Shown: piece by piece, positions 63,294-64,000 of the stretch | How positions within the stretch are numbered: position 1 is the first letter of the stretch | Layout: the number at the start of each line of letters is the position of its first letter | NCBI GenBank assembly: GCA_036558005.1 | Contig: DATBGO010000227.1 | Location: 1 to 64,000 of the forward strand | Reading direction: 5' to 3' | Length of the DNA stretch: 64,000 bases | DNA from: DATBGO01 sp036558005 | GTDB lineage: Bacteria; Actinomycetota; Actinomycetes; Streptosporangiales; Streptosporangiaceae | Notes under the pieces: generated by a model | Database searches by the model: none | Seen by the model: only the letters and a program-made list of their open reading frames with translations | What the model was told of the DNA's origin: nothing | Position numbers and translations under genes: made by a program

Positions 63294-64000
63294 CTAGACA
63301 CGGGCGTAGTCACCTTTCGGGTCCAGGATGTCGCGGCACCTGTCGGCGATCACGTTCGCGGCGGTGGTGGCGATGAGCAGGCCCAGGCCGGGGAACACGC
63401 CGACCCACCACTGCCCGGTGATGGTGTAGGACAGCCCGTCGGTGATCATCGCCCCCCACTCCGGGGTGGGAATCTGCGCGCCCAGCCCGACGAACCCGAG
63501 CGCGGCCAGCGCCAGGATCGAGTAGCCGAACGCCGCCGCGGCCTGGATCAGCAGGGTCGGCAGCAGGCTCGGCACGATGTGCGCGAACATGACCCGCCGC
63601 CGCCTGGCGCCCAGCGCGATCGCGGCCTCGACGAACGGCAGCGCCCTGATCCGCACCACCTCGCTGCGGACCACCCGGGCGTACCACGGCACCGAGGCGA
63701 TGGTGATCCCGATCACCGCGGTGGTGACGCCGACGCCGAGGCTCACGGTCACGGCCATGGCCAGGATCAGGGCCGGGAACGCCAGGATCGCGTCCATCGC
63801 CCGCATCAGCAGGCCTTCCCGCAGCCCGCCCCAGGTCCCGGCGACCAGGCCGAGAATGCCGCCGCACAGCGCGCCCGCGATCACCACGATGAACCCGACC
63901 AGCAGTGATATCTGGGCCCCGCGCATGAACCTGGCGAAGATGTCCCGGCCGAACCCGTCGGTGCCCATCGGGTGCGACCACGACGGCGGCTGCAGCGCCG
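63294..64000 (-). CDS. Peptide ABC transporter permease (OppC/DppC type), 5' partial
   Basis: The visible 235 codons include the OppC motif PPSWSHPMGTDGFGRDIFARFMRG, four or five membrane helices and the EAA loop AIALGARRRRVMFAHIVPS. The frame runs past the right edge, so the N-terminal helix and start lie outside. The solute-binding protein of this operon may lie further upstream. Confidence 0.92.
   Translation of the reverse strand, partial: ALQPPSWSHPMGTDGFGRDIFARFMRGAQISLLVGFIVVIAGALCGGILGLVAGTWGGLREGLLMRAMDAILAFPALILAMAVTVSLGVGVTTAVIGITIASVPWYARVVRSEVVRIRALPFVEAAIALGARRRRVMFAHIVPSLLPTLLIQAAAAFGYSILALAALGFVGLGAQIPTPEWGAMITDGLSYTITGQWWVGVFPGLGLLIATTAANVIADRCRDILDPKGDYARV

Overview
The window is 64 kb of very GC-rich chromosomal DNA from a Gram-positive actinobacterium. 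This rests on the strong third-position GC, the many GTG starts, the ATGA/GTGA gene overlaps and the actinobacterial families present (DUF5753 XRE regulators, DUF6879, DUF574-type methyltransferases, bacterial Hen1). I cannot place it at genus level. No rRNA, tRNA, CRISPR array, integrase or transposase was recognised.

Layout. 1-4.8 kb: a truncated secreted protein, a sulfotransferase with a duplicated N-terminus, a putative ATP-grasp-like enzyme and an NTF2-fold protein. 4.8-18.5 kb: a peptide/amide-utilisation locus. It has a CocE/NonD hydrolase, a seven-gene operon (dipeptide ABC transporter, phosphotriesterase-like protein, S9 peptidase), an ornithine-cyclodeaminase homologue, a small membrane protein, an M29/NicX-like metalloenzyme and a TetR regulator. 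Three promoters in this locus carry the same 16-bp palindrome inside the -35/-10 spacer, so the TetR protein probably controls all three units. 18.5-21.3 kb: small regulatory genes, a RelE-type toxin-antitoxin pair and a secreted lysozyme-like protein.

21.5-32.7 kb: one long minus-strand operon with coupled starts and stops. It encodes an NCS1 permease, a dihydropyrimidinase/hydantoinase, an isochorismatase-fold amidase, a class III CoA-transferase, a thiolase-like protein without its catalytic Cys plus a DUF35 partner, an MFS transporter, an RpiR regulator, an SHMT-like enzyme and an alanine-racemase-like enzyme without the catalytic Tyr. It looks like import and breakdown of a cyclic ureide or imide. 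32.7-44.3 kb: a VOC protein, a LURP-one protein, an orphan Tat lipoprotein solute-binding protein, a lower-GC cassette (XRE/DUF6879/short protein plus DUF574 methyltransferase) bracketed by a mug fragment and an intact mug gene, a YdeI-like protein, and two paralogous surface-modifying SGNH proteins.

44.6-59.7 kb: the most unusual region. It is a roughly 15-kb plus-strand operon of six genes joined by overlaps or very short gaps. It encodes an 88-aa protein, a tail-anchored M14 carboxypeptidase, a 1143-aa DUF6603-like beta-rich protein, an 1128-aa protein with a central membrane hairpin, a 1496-aa protein and a 588-aa protein. Three 25-bp tandem repeats lie upstream. I infer an undescribed multi-protein, probably membrane-associated assembly. 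59.8-64 kb: a recombination scar joining the 5' ends of hen1 and gntR head to head, then a second peptide ABC transporter operon that runs off the right edge.
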